DNA from: Gammaproteobacteria bacterium
Lineage (GTDB): Bacteria > Pseudomonadota > Gammaproteobacteria > Pseudomonadales > Pseudohongiellaceae
DNA length: 38,087 nucleotides
NCBI GenBank assembly: GCA_030645995.1
Contig: JAUSMU010000121.1
Span: 1 to 38,087, forward strand
Direction of reading: 5' to 3'
Part shown: positions 27,082-34,704 of the stretch, piece after piece
Numbering within the stretch: the stretch's first letter is position 1
Layout: every line of letters starts with the position of its first letter
Notes under the pieces: generated by a model
What the model was told of the DNA's origin: nothing
Database searches by the model: none
Seen by the model: the letters and a program-made list of their open reading frames with translations, nothing else
Made by a program: the position numbers and the translations under genes

Positions 27082-28487
27082 GACGGCGCGCTCGCATCCA
27101 GCGACTCTGCCAGTTTGCGCTTCCAGCCCAGCTGTCTCTCGATGGCGCTGATCATTGCACCAGCCACGTCCTTGCCGGTGACCTCCTCGATGCTGCCGAT
27201 GCCGGGCGATGATGTCACCTCAAGCAACAGTGGTCCTCTACGCGAGCGGATGATGTCCACCCCCGCTACTTTGAGCCCCAGCACCTTGGCCGCCTTGATT
27301 GCCATGCGCTTCTCCTCGGGGGTGATCTTGACCTTGGAGGCCGTGACGCTGCGATGCAGGTTGGCGCGAAAGTCCCCGGCGACTGCCTGGCGCTGCATGG
27401 TCGCCACGACCCTGCCGTCGACCACGAACAGGCGTAGATCCTTGCCGTCCGCCTCCTTGATGAATTCCTGTACCAGCAGATTGGCCTGCAGCGACTTGAA
27501 GGCGTTGATCAGGCTCTCGCCGGCTTTGCGGGTCTCGGCCAGCACTACGCCCCGCCCTTGCGGTCCTTCCAGCAGTTTCACGACCAGCGGCGCGCCGTTG
27601 ACCATGTCGATCAGCTCATCGGTCTCGATGGGGCTGTCGGCGAATCCGGAGGTCGGAATACTGACGCCGCTTCTCAGCAACATCTGCAGGGAAAAAAGCT
27701 TGTCCCGGGAGCTGCCGATGGCTTCCGCCGAATTCAGCGAATAGACGCCGATGCTCTCGAATTGACGCACCAGCGCGCAGCCGTAGAAGGTCAGATCTGG
27801 ACGGATACGTGGGATGACGGCATCGAGTTTGTTGAGGACCTTGCCGCCCCGGTAATGAATCTCCGGAGTTTCCGCATCCAGTTTCATGTAGCACTGCCGG
27901 ATGTCGTAGAAACGCATGCGGTGCCCGCGCTCCTCGCCCGCCTCCATGAGCCGCATATTGCTGGGCAACTCCGGATTGCTCGCCAGCAGGCCGATGCGCA
28001 AGCCAGAGCTGTCGCGGGTGTGTGCGATGTATTGTTGTTCCAGTTCGTCATCGGCGACTTCTCCGCCCATGAAGCCGACGGCGGGATCGACCAGGATGCG
28101 TCCCACCATGGCCTCGCGCCCCAGCAGCATGCGGTAGCCCATGGAGTCGCGATTGGTCAGTGTCAGCTCGACATCCCAGGTCTGCTCGCCGAGCAGCAGC
28201 GCAGTGCGGATGACGTAGCGCTTCTCGGTCAACCCGCTGGAGCTTTTCACCACGCGCTGGTCGACGACCTCGGCCTCGCAGCGCACGATGGTGCTGCGGT
28301 TGCCTTGCAATGGATGCACTTCAAAACTCACCCAGTGACTGTCGCCGCGCTTGAAACCCTTGATGCTGAAGGCGTGAATCGCCGAGGTCTTGGCGCCGGA
28401 ATCCACCCGCACCTTGATGGCCGGGATGCCCAGCTGTGGCAGCGAGCACCACTCCTCGCTGCCGACGATGATCTTGTGCTCAGTCAT
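27078..28487 (-). CDS. RimB-like retropepsin domain fused to RimK-type glutamate ligase
   Basis: A 469-residue two-domain protein. Residues 1-150 resemble RimB/ATP-dependent zinc protease proteins, with the aspartic-protease-like motif VDSGAKTSA at residues 28-36. Residues from about 160 to 460 are an ATP-grasp ligase of the RimK family: VKLLEGPQGRGVVL, DLRLFVVDGRVVATMQR, GDFRANLHRS and LLEVTSSPGIGSIE are present. RimK adds glutamates to ribosomal protein S6, and in Pseudomonas RimB is a separate protein that trims them. ATG 28487 directly follows the pgi stop; ATG 28496 or TTG 28502 would overlap pgi. The ligase family is secure. S6 as the target is inferred. Confidence 0.88.
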   Translation of the reverse strand: MTEHKIIVGSEEWCSLPQLGIPAIKVRVDSGAKTSAIHAFSIKGFKRGDSHWVSFEVHPLQGNRSTIVRCEAEVVDQRVVKSSSGLTEKRYVIRTALLLGEQTWDVELTLTNRDSMGYRMLLGREAMVGRILVDPAVGFMGGEVADDELEQQYIAHTRDSSGLRIGLLASNPELPSNMRLMEAGEERGHRMRFYDIRQCYMKLDAETPEIHYRGGKVLNKLDAVIPRIRPDLTFYGCALVRQFESIGVYSLNSAEAIGSSRDKLFSLQMLLRSGVSIPTSGFADSPIETDELIDMVNGAPLVVKLLEGPQGRGVVLAETRKAGESLINAFKSLQANLLVQEFIKEADGKDLRLFVVDGRVVATMQRQAVAGDFRANLHRSVTASKVKITPEEKRMAIKAAKVLGLKVAGVDIIRSRRGPLLLEVTSSPGIGSIEEVTGKDVAGAMISAIERQLGWKRKLAESLDASAPS

Positions 28488-28488
28488 A

Positions 28489-30138
28489 CTACTCATCGCC
28501 AATCTGCTGCTGGCGGCAATGGTTGATCAGGCCATTGGTGGATGCATCGAAGTGCCCGCAGTCGGCATTCGCAGTCAAGGCGCCATAGAGCTTCTCGCCC
28601 AGTTGCTTGCCAAGCTCCACGCCCCATTGGTCAAAGGCGTTGATGTTCCAGATGACGCTCTCGACATAGACCTTGTGTTCATAGAGGGCGATCAGGCTGC
28701 CCAGATTCTGCGCCGACAACTCCTGCAGCAGCAGTGTGTTGCTGGGCTTGTTCCCGGCAATGACTTTGTGTTTCGCCAGTGCTCGTGCCGAGGCCTCGTC
28801 GCGGCCCTGGGACAGCAGCTCGCTAAAGGCCTCCTCCTCGCTCTTGCCCTGCATCAACGCCTGGCTCTGGCTGAAGCAGTTGGCGAGCAGATGCGTATGC
28901 TGGTCGTGATCCTGGCCATACAGTGAATTGACGAGGCCGATGAAATCGGCCGGAATCAGGTGGGTGCCCTGGTGCAGCAACTGGTGAAAGGAGTGCTGGC
29001 CGTTGGTGCCGGCGCTGCCCCACACAATGGGTCCTGTGGCGGAACGCACAGCGCTGCCATCGATCTCCACAGACTTGCCAAGGCTCTCCATCTCCAGCTG
29101 CTGCAGGAAGGCTGGAAACAGGTTCAGCGATTGGCTGTAAGGCAGGATGGCCTGGCTGGCGGCTCCGCAGAAGGCACTGTGCCAAACGGCCAGCAGGCCC
29201 ATGATGACCGGAATATTGCGTTCGAACGGCGTATCCCGGAAGTGTTCGTCCATCAGGCGTGCGCCGTGCAGCAGCTCCCGGAATTTCGTCATGCCGACGG
29301 CCAGCGCGATGGGCAGGCCGATGGCGGACCACAGTGAATAGCGGCCGCCGACCCAGTCCCACATCGGGAAGATGTTCGCAGCGTCGATACCGAAGGCCTG
29401 TGCTTTCGGCACATTGGCGGTCACGGCGACGAAGTGACGGGCGATCAGCGCGACATCGCCGCCGTTGTCCAGATACCAGCGTCGCGCCAGTGCGGCGTTC
29501 TGATGTGTCTCCAGGGTGTTGAAAGATTTGGAGGCAATGATGAAGAGCGTGGTCTGCGGGTCCGCAGTTGCCAGTGTTTCGCGCATGTGCACGGGATCGA
29601 CGTTCGACACGAAATAACATTGCAGTTGGGGTACATGCCAGTAAGCAAGGGCGGCGGTCACCATGGCAGGCCCCAGATCGGAGCCACCGATGCCGATGTT
29701 GATCACCGTGCTGATGGCTTTGCCGGTATAGCCTTTCCAACGGCCATGTTGAACTTCTTCGACGAAGCCCTGCATCTTGTCGAGGGTGGCTTGCACCTCA
29801 GTGCCGACCTTGAGGCGGGCATTCGGCAGCGGCGTGCGCAGAGCAACGTGCAGCGCCGGGCGCTGTTCGGTGGTGTTGATGATGTCAGCGCGGAACATGG
29901 CGTCGATGGCGCCGCGCAATCCGGCCTCGTCTGCCAGCGCCAGCAGCAGCGTTCTGGTCTCGGTAGTGATCAGGTTCTTCGAATAATCCAGTAACAGTTC
30001 GCCGTCTCTGACGCTGAAGCGGGAGAAACGCGCGCTATCCGCTGCAAACAGTTCGGCAATTCTGGTGCCGCTGGTAAGGAGTTGCTGATGGTGCGTGGAG
30101 AGTCTCTGCCAGGAATGTGTGCGGCTGGGGGAGGTCAT
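28489..30138 (-). CDS. pgi: Glucose-6-phosphate isomerase
   Basis: A glycolytic enzyme of 549 residues that interconverts glucose 6-phosphate and fructose 6-phosphate, the normal family length. Signature 1 reads VGGRYSLWSAIGLP and signature 2 reads GKQLGEKLYGAL near the C-terminus; NIGIGGSDLGPAM forms the phosphate loop, ASKSFNTLETHQN the substrate segment and GTHLIPADFIG the catalytic histidine region. The gene is first in a minus-strand run with the RimB-RimK and GNAT genes. Fructose 6-phosphate links it to the GDP-mannose pathway on the other side. Confidence 0.98.
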   Translation of the reverse strand: MTSPSRTHSWQRLSTHHQQLLTSGTRIAELFAADSARFSRFSVRDGELLLDYSKNLITTETRTLLLALADEAGLRGAIDAMFRADIINTTEQRPALHVALRTPLPNARLKVGTEVQATLDKMQGFVEEVQHGRWKGYTGKAISTVINIGIGGSDLGPAMVTAALAYWHVPQLQCYFVSNVDPVHMRETLATADPQTTLFIIASKSFNTLETHQNAALARRWYLDNGGDVALIARHFVAVTANVPKAQAFGIDAANIFPMWDWVGGRYSLWSAIGLPIALAVGMTKFRELLHGARLMDEHFRDTPFERNIPVIMGLLAVWHSAFCGAASQAILPYSQSLNLFPAFLQQLEMESLGKSVEIDGSAVRSATGPIVWGSAGTNGQHSFHQLLHQGTHLIPADFIGLVNSLYGQDHDQHTHLLANCFSQSQALMQGKSEEEAFSELLSQGRDEASARALAKHKVIAGNKPSNTLLLQELSAQNLGSLIALYEHKVYVESVIWNINAFDQWGVELGKQLGEKLYGALTANADCGHFDASTNGLINHCRQQQIGDE

Positions 30139-30270
30139 ACTGTGTTGCTCGGGTAATGGAGAAGAATGTGGTGCTGACGAAGCGTTGACTGCCAGTCAGC
30201 CGGTGTCGGCTCAGGGCTAAGCTAGCGCATTATGAGCAGGCGTTCAATGAAGGAGGGCGGCAAAAAGTCA

Positions 30271-30299
30271 TTGCTCATTCAGAGAAGGGTTGGTAGTAT
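30271..30299 (+). promoter_or_regulatory. Promoter of the tRNA-Thr gene with GC-rich discriminator
   Basis: TTGCTC (30271-30276) and TAGTAT (30294-30299) are separated by 17 bases. The discriminator directly after the -10 is GCGCGCC, a GC-rich pattern typical of stable-RNA promoters under stringent control. The predicted start is about 25 bases before the tRNA. Confidence 0.6.
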
Positions 30300-30330
30300 G
30301 CGCGCCCTGAACGATATCGACGTTCCTTGT

Positions 30331-30408
<78 letters not shown>

Positions 30409-30415
30409 CTATTTT

Positions 30416-30444
30416 AAAGGCTTGCAGAGATGCAGGCCTTTTTT
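30416..30444 (+). terminator. Intrinsic terminator of the tRNA-Thr transcript
   Basis: AAAGGCTTGCA (30416-30426) pairs with TGCAGGCCTTT (30431-30441) through 11 positions including one G-T, with a GAGA loop, and runs into a T-tract to 30444. Confidence 0.9.
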
Positions 30445-30543
30445 GTTTCCGCGAAATCCCCTCCCTGCCGATATGCCGACAGCCCTGTCTTCTCCGATCA
30501 ATAGACCGGTCCGTCGCAATTCCCCGGATAGGCATTGAATAAT

Positions 30544-30570
30544 GAAAAAGGCTGGATTACTCTCCAGCCT
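30544..30570 (-). terminator. Leftward-facing intrinsic terminator without an evident gene
   Basis: AGGCTGGA and TCCAGCCT form a perfect 8-bp stem with a six-base loop. On the minus strand the stem is followed by five T residues, so termination would act on leftward transcription. The next gene to the right is on the plus strand, so no annotated minus-strand transcript needs it. The rest of 30445-30659 holds nothing else recognised. Confidence 0.6.
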
Positions 30571-30659
30571 CCTCCGTGAAATAAATGGATGATTTCACCG
30601 GACATTCAGCCAAAAAATACCGCCCATAGAGCCCATCAACAGCCCCGAAGGAGAATGAC

Positions 30660-31670
30660 GTGAACACTCGATGTCTCATATCAATCGCGATATCCATAAG
30701 CGTTGCGGCGTCGTTGAGTGCCGCAAGCCATGCTGCTGACAGCCACTACACTGCTCCGCGTAATGAATGGGGGCAACCTGATCTGCGCGGGGTGTGGAAT
30801 TTCAGCTCCAATACTCCACTGGAACGCCCGGCGAAATATGCCGATCAGGAATTCCTCACGGATGACGATGTGGCCAGGATTCGGGAAGAGGCGCTGGCAG
30901 AAATAGCCACCTCCGATGGCAATTCCTCGCAGGGCGGCGTCGGGGGTTACAACCAGTTCTGGATCGAGGGACTACCGATTGAAGAGAATCGCCGCACCTC
31001 ACTGATCATCGATCCGCCCAATGGCAGAATGCCTGCCCGTGTGCCGGGGGCGCCAGTGGCGTTCGGCGGTCTCGGGCCGGACATTGAAGGCGAGCGTCCC
31101 GTGCGCTTCGCGGTAGGTGGGATAGGCAAAGATGGCCCGGAAGATCGTGGCCTGTCCGAGCGCTGTCTGCTGGGCTTCAACTCCGTGCCGCCTTTTATGC
31201 CCAGCATGTACAACAATAATGTGCAGCTATTCCAGAACAAGGACCATTTCGTGATTTTCAATGAGATGATCCATGAGTCACGCATCGTTCCGATCGATGG
31301 GCGTCCGCACTTGCCAGCCGATGTCGAGCAGTGGACAGGGGATTCGCGCGGCTATTGGGATGGCGATACGCTGGTCGTAGAGACAACCAATTTCACCGAC
31401 AAGACCCAGAGTTTTCGCGGTACCGGCATCTCCAGGAACATGCACCTGATCGAGCGCTTTACACGTGTCTCCGATGGCAAGGTGGAGTATGAGTTTACCG
31501 TAAACGATCCGCAGGCCTTCGTTGCCCCGGTGACCGTGCTGGTGCCGATGTTGAAAATGGAAGAAGAGGTCTACGAATATGCCTGCCACGAAGGCAACTA
31601 TGGAATGGTCAACATTCTGCGTGGTCAGCGTGTTGAAGAAGGCACGTATGTCGATTCCAGCGGCAACTGA
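30660..31670 (+). CDS. Secreted protein of unknown function (first of a related pair)
   Basis: A 336-residue exported protein; the signal peptide is residues 1-25 or so (cleavage near SHA-AD). The mature part opens with GQPDLRGVWNFSS and later contains GYWDGDTLVVETTNF and VNDPQAFVAPVTVLVPM. The same elements, in the same order, occur in the next gene, so the two are paralogues. I recall such proteins as recurrent but unnamed families in marine and soil Proteobacteria and Acidobacteria; no catalytic motif is obvious. Two cysteines (in SERCLLG and YACHEG) are shared by position with the paralogue. GTG 30660 is supported by AAGGAG nine bases upstream. Confidence 0.85.
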   Translation: MNTRCLISIAISISVAASLSAASHAADSHYTAPRNEWGQPDLRGVWNFSSNTPLERPAKYADQEFLTDDDVARIREEALAEIATSDGNSSQGGVGGYNQFWIEGLPIEENRRTSLIIDPPNGRMPARVPGAPVAFGGLGPDIEGERPVRFAVGGIGKDGPEDRGLSERCLLGFNSVPPFMPSMYNNNVQLFQNKDHFVIFNEMIHESRIVPIDGRPHLPADVEQWTGDSRGYWDGDTLVVETTNFTDKTQSFRGTGISRNMHLIERFTRVSDGKVEYEFTVNDPQAFVAPVTVLVPMLKMEEEVYEYACHEGNYGMVNILRGQRVEEGTYVDSSGN

Positions 31671-31694
31671 GCGAACACACTAAAAGGGTAGTTC

Positions 31695-32516
31695 ATGAAA
31701 ACAATAATCATAAAAAACACTATCAAGAGTCTGATGCTGACGGTCAGTGCGGTGTCGGTACTGGCAAGCGGTGCTGTCGTTGCTCAAAGTAATGCTATTC
31801 CCCGTACGCCCGATGGCAAGCCGGATCTCAACGGCATATGGCAGACCTTGGGGACGGCCCACTGGGACTTGGAGACGCATGCGTCACGTCCGGGTCCAAT
31901 CGTCGAAATGGGCGCTTTGGGTGCCATTCCTGGTGGGATGGGTGTCGTGGAAGGAGGCAAGATTCCCTACAAGCCGGAAGCGCTGGTGGTCAAACAACAG
32001 AATCAGGCTGACTGGCTGGCGAAGGACCCGGTCGTGAAGTGCTATCTGCCGGGGGTGCCTCGTGCGACCTATCTGCCTTACCCTTTCCAGATCGTTCAGG
32101 CACCCGACACCACGCTGATTACCTATGAATTTGCTGGTGCCGATCGCATGGTTTACATGGATCAGCCCGATTATGAATCGCAGGTGGATAGCTGGATGGG
32201 GCACAATATCGGTCACTGGGAGGGCGACACGCTGGTGATTACCGTCACCGGGCAGATGCCGGACAGCTGGTTGGACAGTTCAGGCAACTGGCACAGCTAC
32301 CAGATGCGTGTGGAAGAGCGCTACACGCTGGAGAGCGAGAACGTGATTCGCTATGAAGCCACCATCACTGATCCGGAAGTCTACACCGAGCCCTGGACCA
32401 TCAGCATGCCCTTGTACCGTCGTCTCGATACGAACATGCAGTTGATCGAGTTCAAGTGCGTGGAGTACGTCGAAGAACTGCTCTATGGCCAGTACCGCAA
32501 ACCCGGCGTGGAATGA
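31695..32516 (+). CDS. Secreted protein of unknown function (second of a related pair)
   Basis: A 273-residue paralogue of the preceding gene, 24 bases downstream and probably co-transcribed. The signal peptide ends near VVA-QS at residue 30. The mature protein opens with PDGKPDLNGIW and contains HWEGDTLVITVTG and ITDPEVYTEPWTISMPL, matching the key blocks of its neighbour; cysteines occur in VVKCYLPG and FKCVEY. AAGGG precedes the ATG. The function is unknown; the periplasmic or outer-surface location is inferred from the signal peptide. Confidence 0.85.
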   Translation: MKTIIIKNTIKSLMLTVSAVSVLASGAVVAQSNAIPRTPDGKPDLNGIWQTLGTAHWDLETHASRPGPIVEMGALGAIPGGMGVVEGGKIPYKPEALVVKQQNQADWLAKDPVVKCYLPGVPRATYLPYPFQIVQAPDTTLITYEFAGADRMVYMDQPDYESQVDSWMGHNIGHWEGDTLVITVTGQMPDSWLDSSGNWHSYQMRVEERYTLESENVIRYEATITDPEVYTEPWTISMPLYRRLDTNMQLIEFKCVEYVEELLYGQYRKPGVE

Positions 32517-32581
32517 ATATGCCCTCGGATTCCGGTTAGCCTGAGTTAAAAATCGTTTCAACTCTTTGATTATCGAGCAGC

Positions 32582-33607
32582 ATGGCAACCCCCGTACTGA
32601 TATGTGATGACTCCACTCTGGCGAGAAAGCAGATGGCTCGAGCCCTGCCTGCAGAGTGGGACGTCGAGCTGACTTTCGCCGCGAATGGCGAAGAGGCAGT
32701 GAGCGCCATCAAGGCAGGCAAGGCCGACATTTTGTTTCTCGATCTGAACATGCCGGTGATGAATGGCTATGAGGTTCTCGACGTCATTCGTGCGCAGGAT
32801 CTGCCCACCATGGTCCTGGTGGTCTCCGGGGACATACAGGCCGATGCGTACAACCGCGTCATCAGCAAGGGGGCGCTGGATTTTGTCCAGAAGCCCGTCA
32901 GCACAGAAAAAATTCGCGACATACTTTCCCGCTTTGGCATCGTTGCCAACTCGGCGGTGTCTCAACTGCAACCCTCGGCTGACTCTCGCGTCACCCTGTC
33001 ACAGGTTGTGGACTTGCCTGAAGGCAGCAGCAACTTTGTCGAGACGCTGCAGGAAGTCGTGAATGTTGCTATGGGACGGGCGGGCGGCAAGCTCGCCGAC
33101 TTACTGGGCACCTTTATTCAGCTTCCGGTGCCGCAGGTGCATTTTTGCCAGTACGGTGAACTCAAGCATCGCCTCAACTGTGGCAACTCTCAGACGCTGA
33201 CAGCCGTGTCGCATGGTTTCAATGGCAGCGGTATGTCAGGCGAGGCCGTGTTGCTGCTGGGTGCGGACAGTTTTCCCCCGCTGATCTCGCTAATGCACGA
33301 GGAGTCAGACGACTATCGCCAGAAGGAACTCAGTGTGCTGGTGGATCTGTCCGGACTACTGGTAGGCGCCTGCCTGCAGGGCATCAGCGAGCAGCTAGAT
33401 CTCGACATCAATCATAGCTTTCCAGTGGTTCTGGGTCGCGAGAGGCCGTTGGCAGATCTCCTCGGCAGTCGGCAGGACACCAGTCAAGTGGCTGCCGTCG
33501 AGATCAATTATCAGTTTCTGGAAGGGCAGATTCAGTGCCACCTGTTGCTATTGTTCGGACATGACTCGATAGCAAAGTTAAGTGAAAGAATGGAGTTGCT
33601 GCAATGA
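32582..33607 (+). CDS. Response regulator with C-terminal CheC/CheX-like domain
   Basis: A 341-residue cytoplasmic protein. Residues 1-120 form a receiver domain with the acidic pair D9-D10, phospho-acceptor D54 in FLDLNMP, S82 and K104. The C-terminal part (about 135-330) resembles CheC/CheX phosphatases: FVETLQEVVNVAMGRAGGKLADLL carries the E-x-x-N catalytic pattern, while the second expected repeat (LSVLVDLSGLLVGACLQGI) lacks the Asn. No histidine kinase is adjacent. The stop overlaps the start of the PAS-GGDEF gene (ATGA), so the pair is translationally coupled and likely works together. Whether the domain dephosphorylates its own receiver or another regulator is unknown. Confidence 0.85.
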   Translation: MATPVLICDDSTLARKQMARALPAEWDVELTFAANGEEAVSAIKAGKADILFLDLNMPVMNGYEVLDVIRAQDLPTMVLVVSGDIQADAYNRVISKGALDFVQKPVSTEKIRDILSRFGIVANSAVSQLQPSADSRVTLSQVVDLPEGSSNFVETLQEVVNVAMGRAGGKLADLLGTFIQLPVPQVHFCQYGELKHRLNCGNSQTLTAVSHGFNGSGMSGEAVLLLGADSFPPLISLMHEESDDYRQKELSVLVDLSGLLVGACLQGISEQLDLDINHSFPVVLGRERPLADLLGSRQDTSQVAAVEINYQFLEGQIQCHLLLLFGHDSIAKLSERMELLQ

Positions 33608-34593
33608 GTCAGGCATCTCTGCAGATCGTGCCAGTAGAGCCGGATACCGAACTCGCGAGCCTGCATCTGATGATGCAGTTGCTGCAGAACGTGGACGTGG
33701 GGTTGATTCTGATCAACGAGCAGCATCAGGTGCAGATGTGGAACAACTTCATGGAGAATCACAGCGCCATCCGCACCAGCGACGCGCGCGGCAGCAATCT
33801 CTTTGAGTTGTTTCCAGAGCTGCCTGCCGGCTGGCTCAAGAAGAAGATTGACTCTGTGTTCAAGTTGAACAGTCGCGCATATTCAACGTGGGAACAGCAG
33901 CCCCGCCTGTTCAACTTCAAGAGCAATCGTCCGTTGACGGGCAATGCCGAGTACATGTACCAGAATGTCACGCTGATTCCTCTGACCAGCACCAACAAGA
34001 AAGTGTCGCAGGTGTGCATTCTCGTCTACGACGTTACTGACATTGCCACGCATAAACTGGAACTTGAAGCCGCCAACGCCGCACTTGAGAAGCTCAGCCG
34101 CACCGACAGACTGACGGGCTTGTACAACCGTGGTCATTGGGAGGAACGGCTGGTGGACGAATTTCGCCGCTGCAAGCGCACCGGGCGGGTGTCGTCTCTG
34201 CTCATGTTTGATATCGATCATTTCAAGAAAATCAACGATGGCTGTGGACACCAGGCGGGTGACACCGTCATTCGCGCACTGGCCGATCTGCTGTTGCAGA
34301 CCCAACGCGAAACTGATGTGTCGGGTCGCTATGGCGGTGAAGAGTTTGTCACCATCCTCCCTGATACCTCGATCAGTCAGGCGCTGATCTTTGCCGAGCG
34401 TCTGCGCTTGCGGCTCGCAGCAACTGTGGTCGATTGCCAGGGTCAGCCACTGCAGGTCACGGTCAGCATCGGTATCAGTCAGTATGACGACATGTTGGAG
34501 AGCCACCAGCAATGGCTGGCGCAGGTCGATCAGGCCATGTATCAGTCCAAGCACAATGGCAGGAACCAGACGACCTGTTACGTGCACGAATAA
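33604..34593 (+). CDS. PAS-domain diguanylate cyclase
   Basis: A soluble 329-residue protein that should make cyclic di-GMP. A PAS-like domain covers about residues 20-145 (VGLILINEQHQVQMWNNFM...), followed by a helical linker and a GGDEF domain. The active-site motif is GGEEF at 244-248, and the inhibitory I-site RETD sits at 235-238, five residues upstream, so both activity and feedback inhibition are expected. DIDHFKKIND provides the metal and guanine contacts. It overlaps the REC-CheC-like gene by four bases. Confidence 0.93.
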   Translation: MSQASLQIVPVEPDTELASLHLMMQLLQNVDVGLILINEQHQVQMWNNFMENHSAIRTSDARGSNLFELFPELPAGWLKKKIDSVFKLNSRAYSTWEQQPRLFNFKSNRPLTGNAEYMYQNVTLIPLTSTNKKVSQVCILVYDVTDIATHKLELEAANAALEKLSRTDRLTGLYNRGHWEERLVDEFRRCKRTGRVSSLLMFDIDHFKKINDGCGHQAGDTVIRALADLLLQTQRETDVSGRYGGEEFVTILPDTSISQALIFAERLRLRLAATVVDCQGQPLQVTVSIGISQYDDMLESHQQWLAQVDQAMYQSKHNGRNQTTCYVHE

Positions 34594-34604
34594 TGCAGTT
34601 TTAG

Positions 34605-34670
34605 CCGCGAAGGCCGATGTGTTGGCATCAGAGACAATTTCTCACAACTCTGGTGCCTGCGTATTCGCGG
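34605..34670. repeat. Long imperfect inverted repeat between the cyclic di-GMP genes
   Basis: The outer arms CCGCGAA (34605-34611) and TTCGCGG (34664-34670) are perfect. Inner arms GGCATCAGAG (34624-34633) and CTCTGGTGCC (34648-34657) pair with one G-T. There is no T-tract and the fold does not match a known cyclic di-GMP riboswitch. It may be a dispersed repeat or a structured mRNA element. Confidence 0.6.
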
Positions 34671-34704
34671 GATAATAATAAGATTACAGGTGAGTAACCA
34701 TTTT

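Noticed and set aside
34605..34670. Possibility that this element is a cyclic di-GMP riboswitch controlling the GGDEF-EAL gene.
   Set aside because: The conserved core of GEMM-type riboswitches is absent and the fold is a simple hairpin, so only an inverted repeat is reported.
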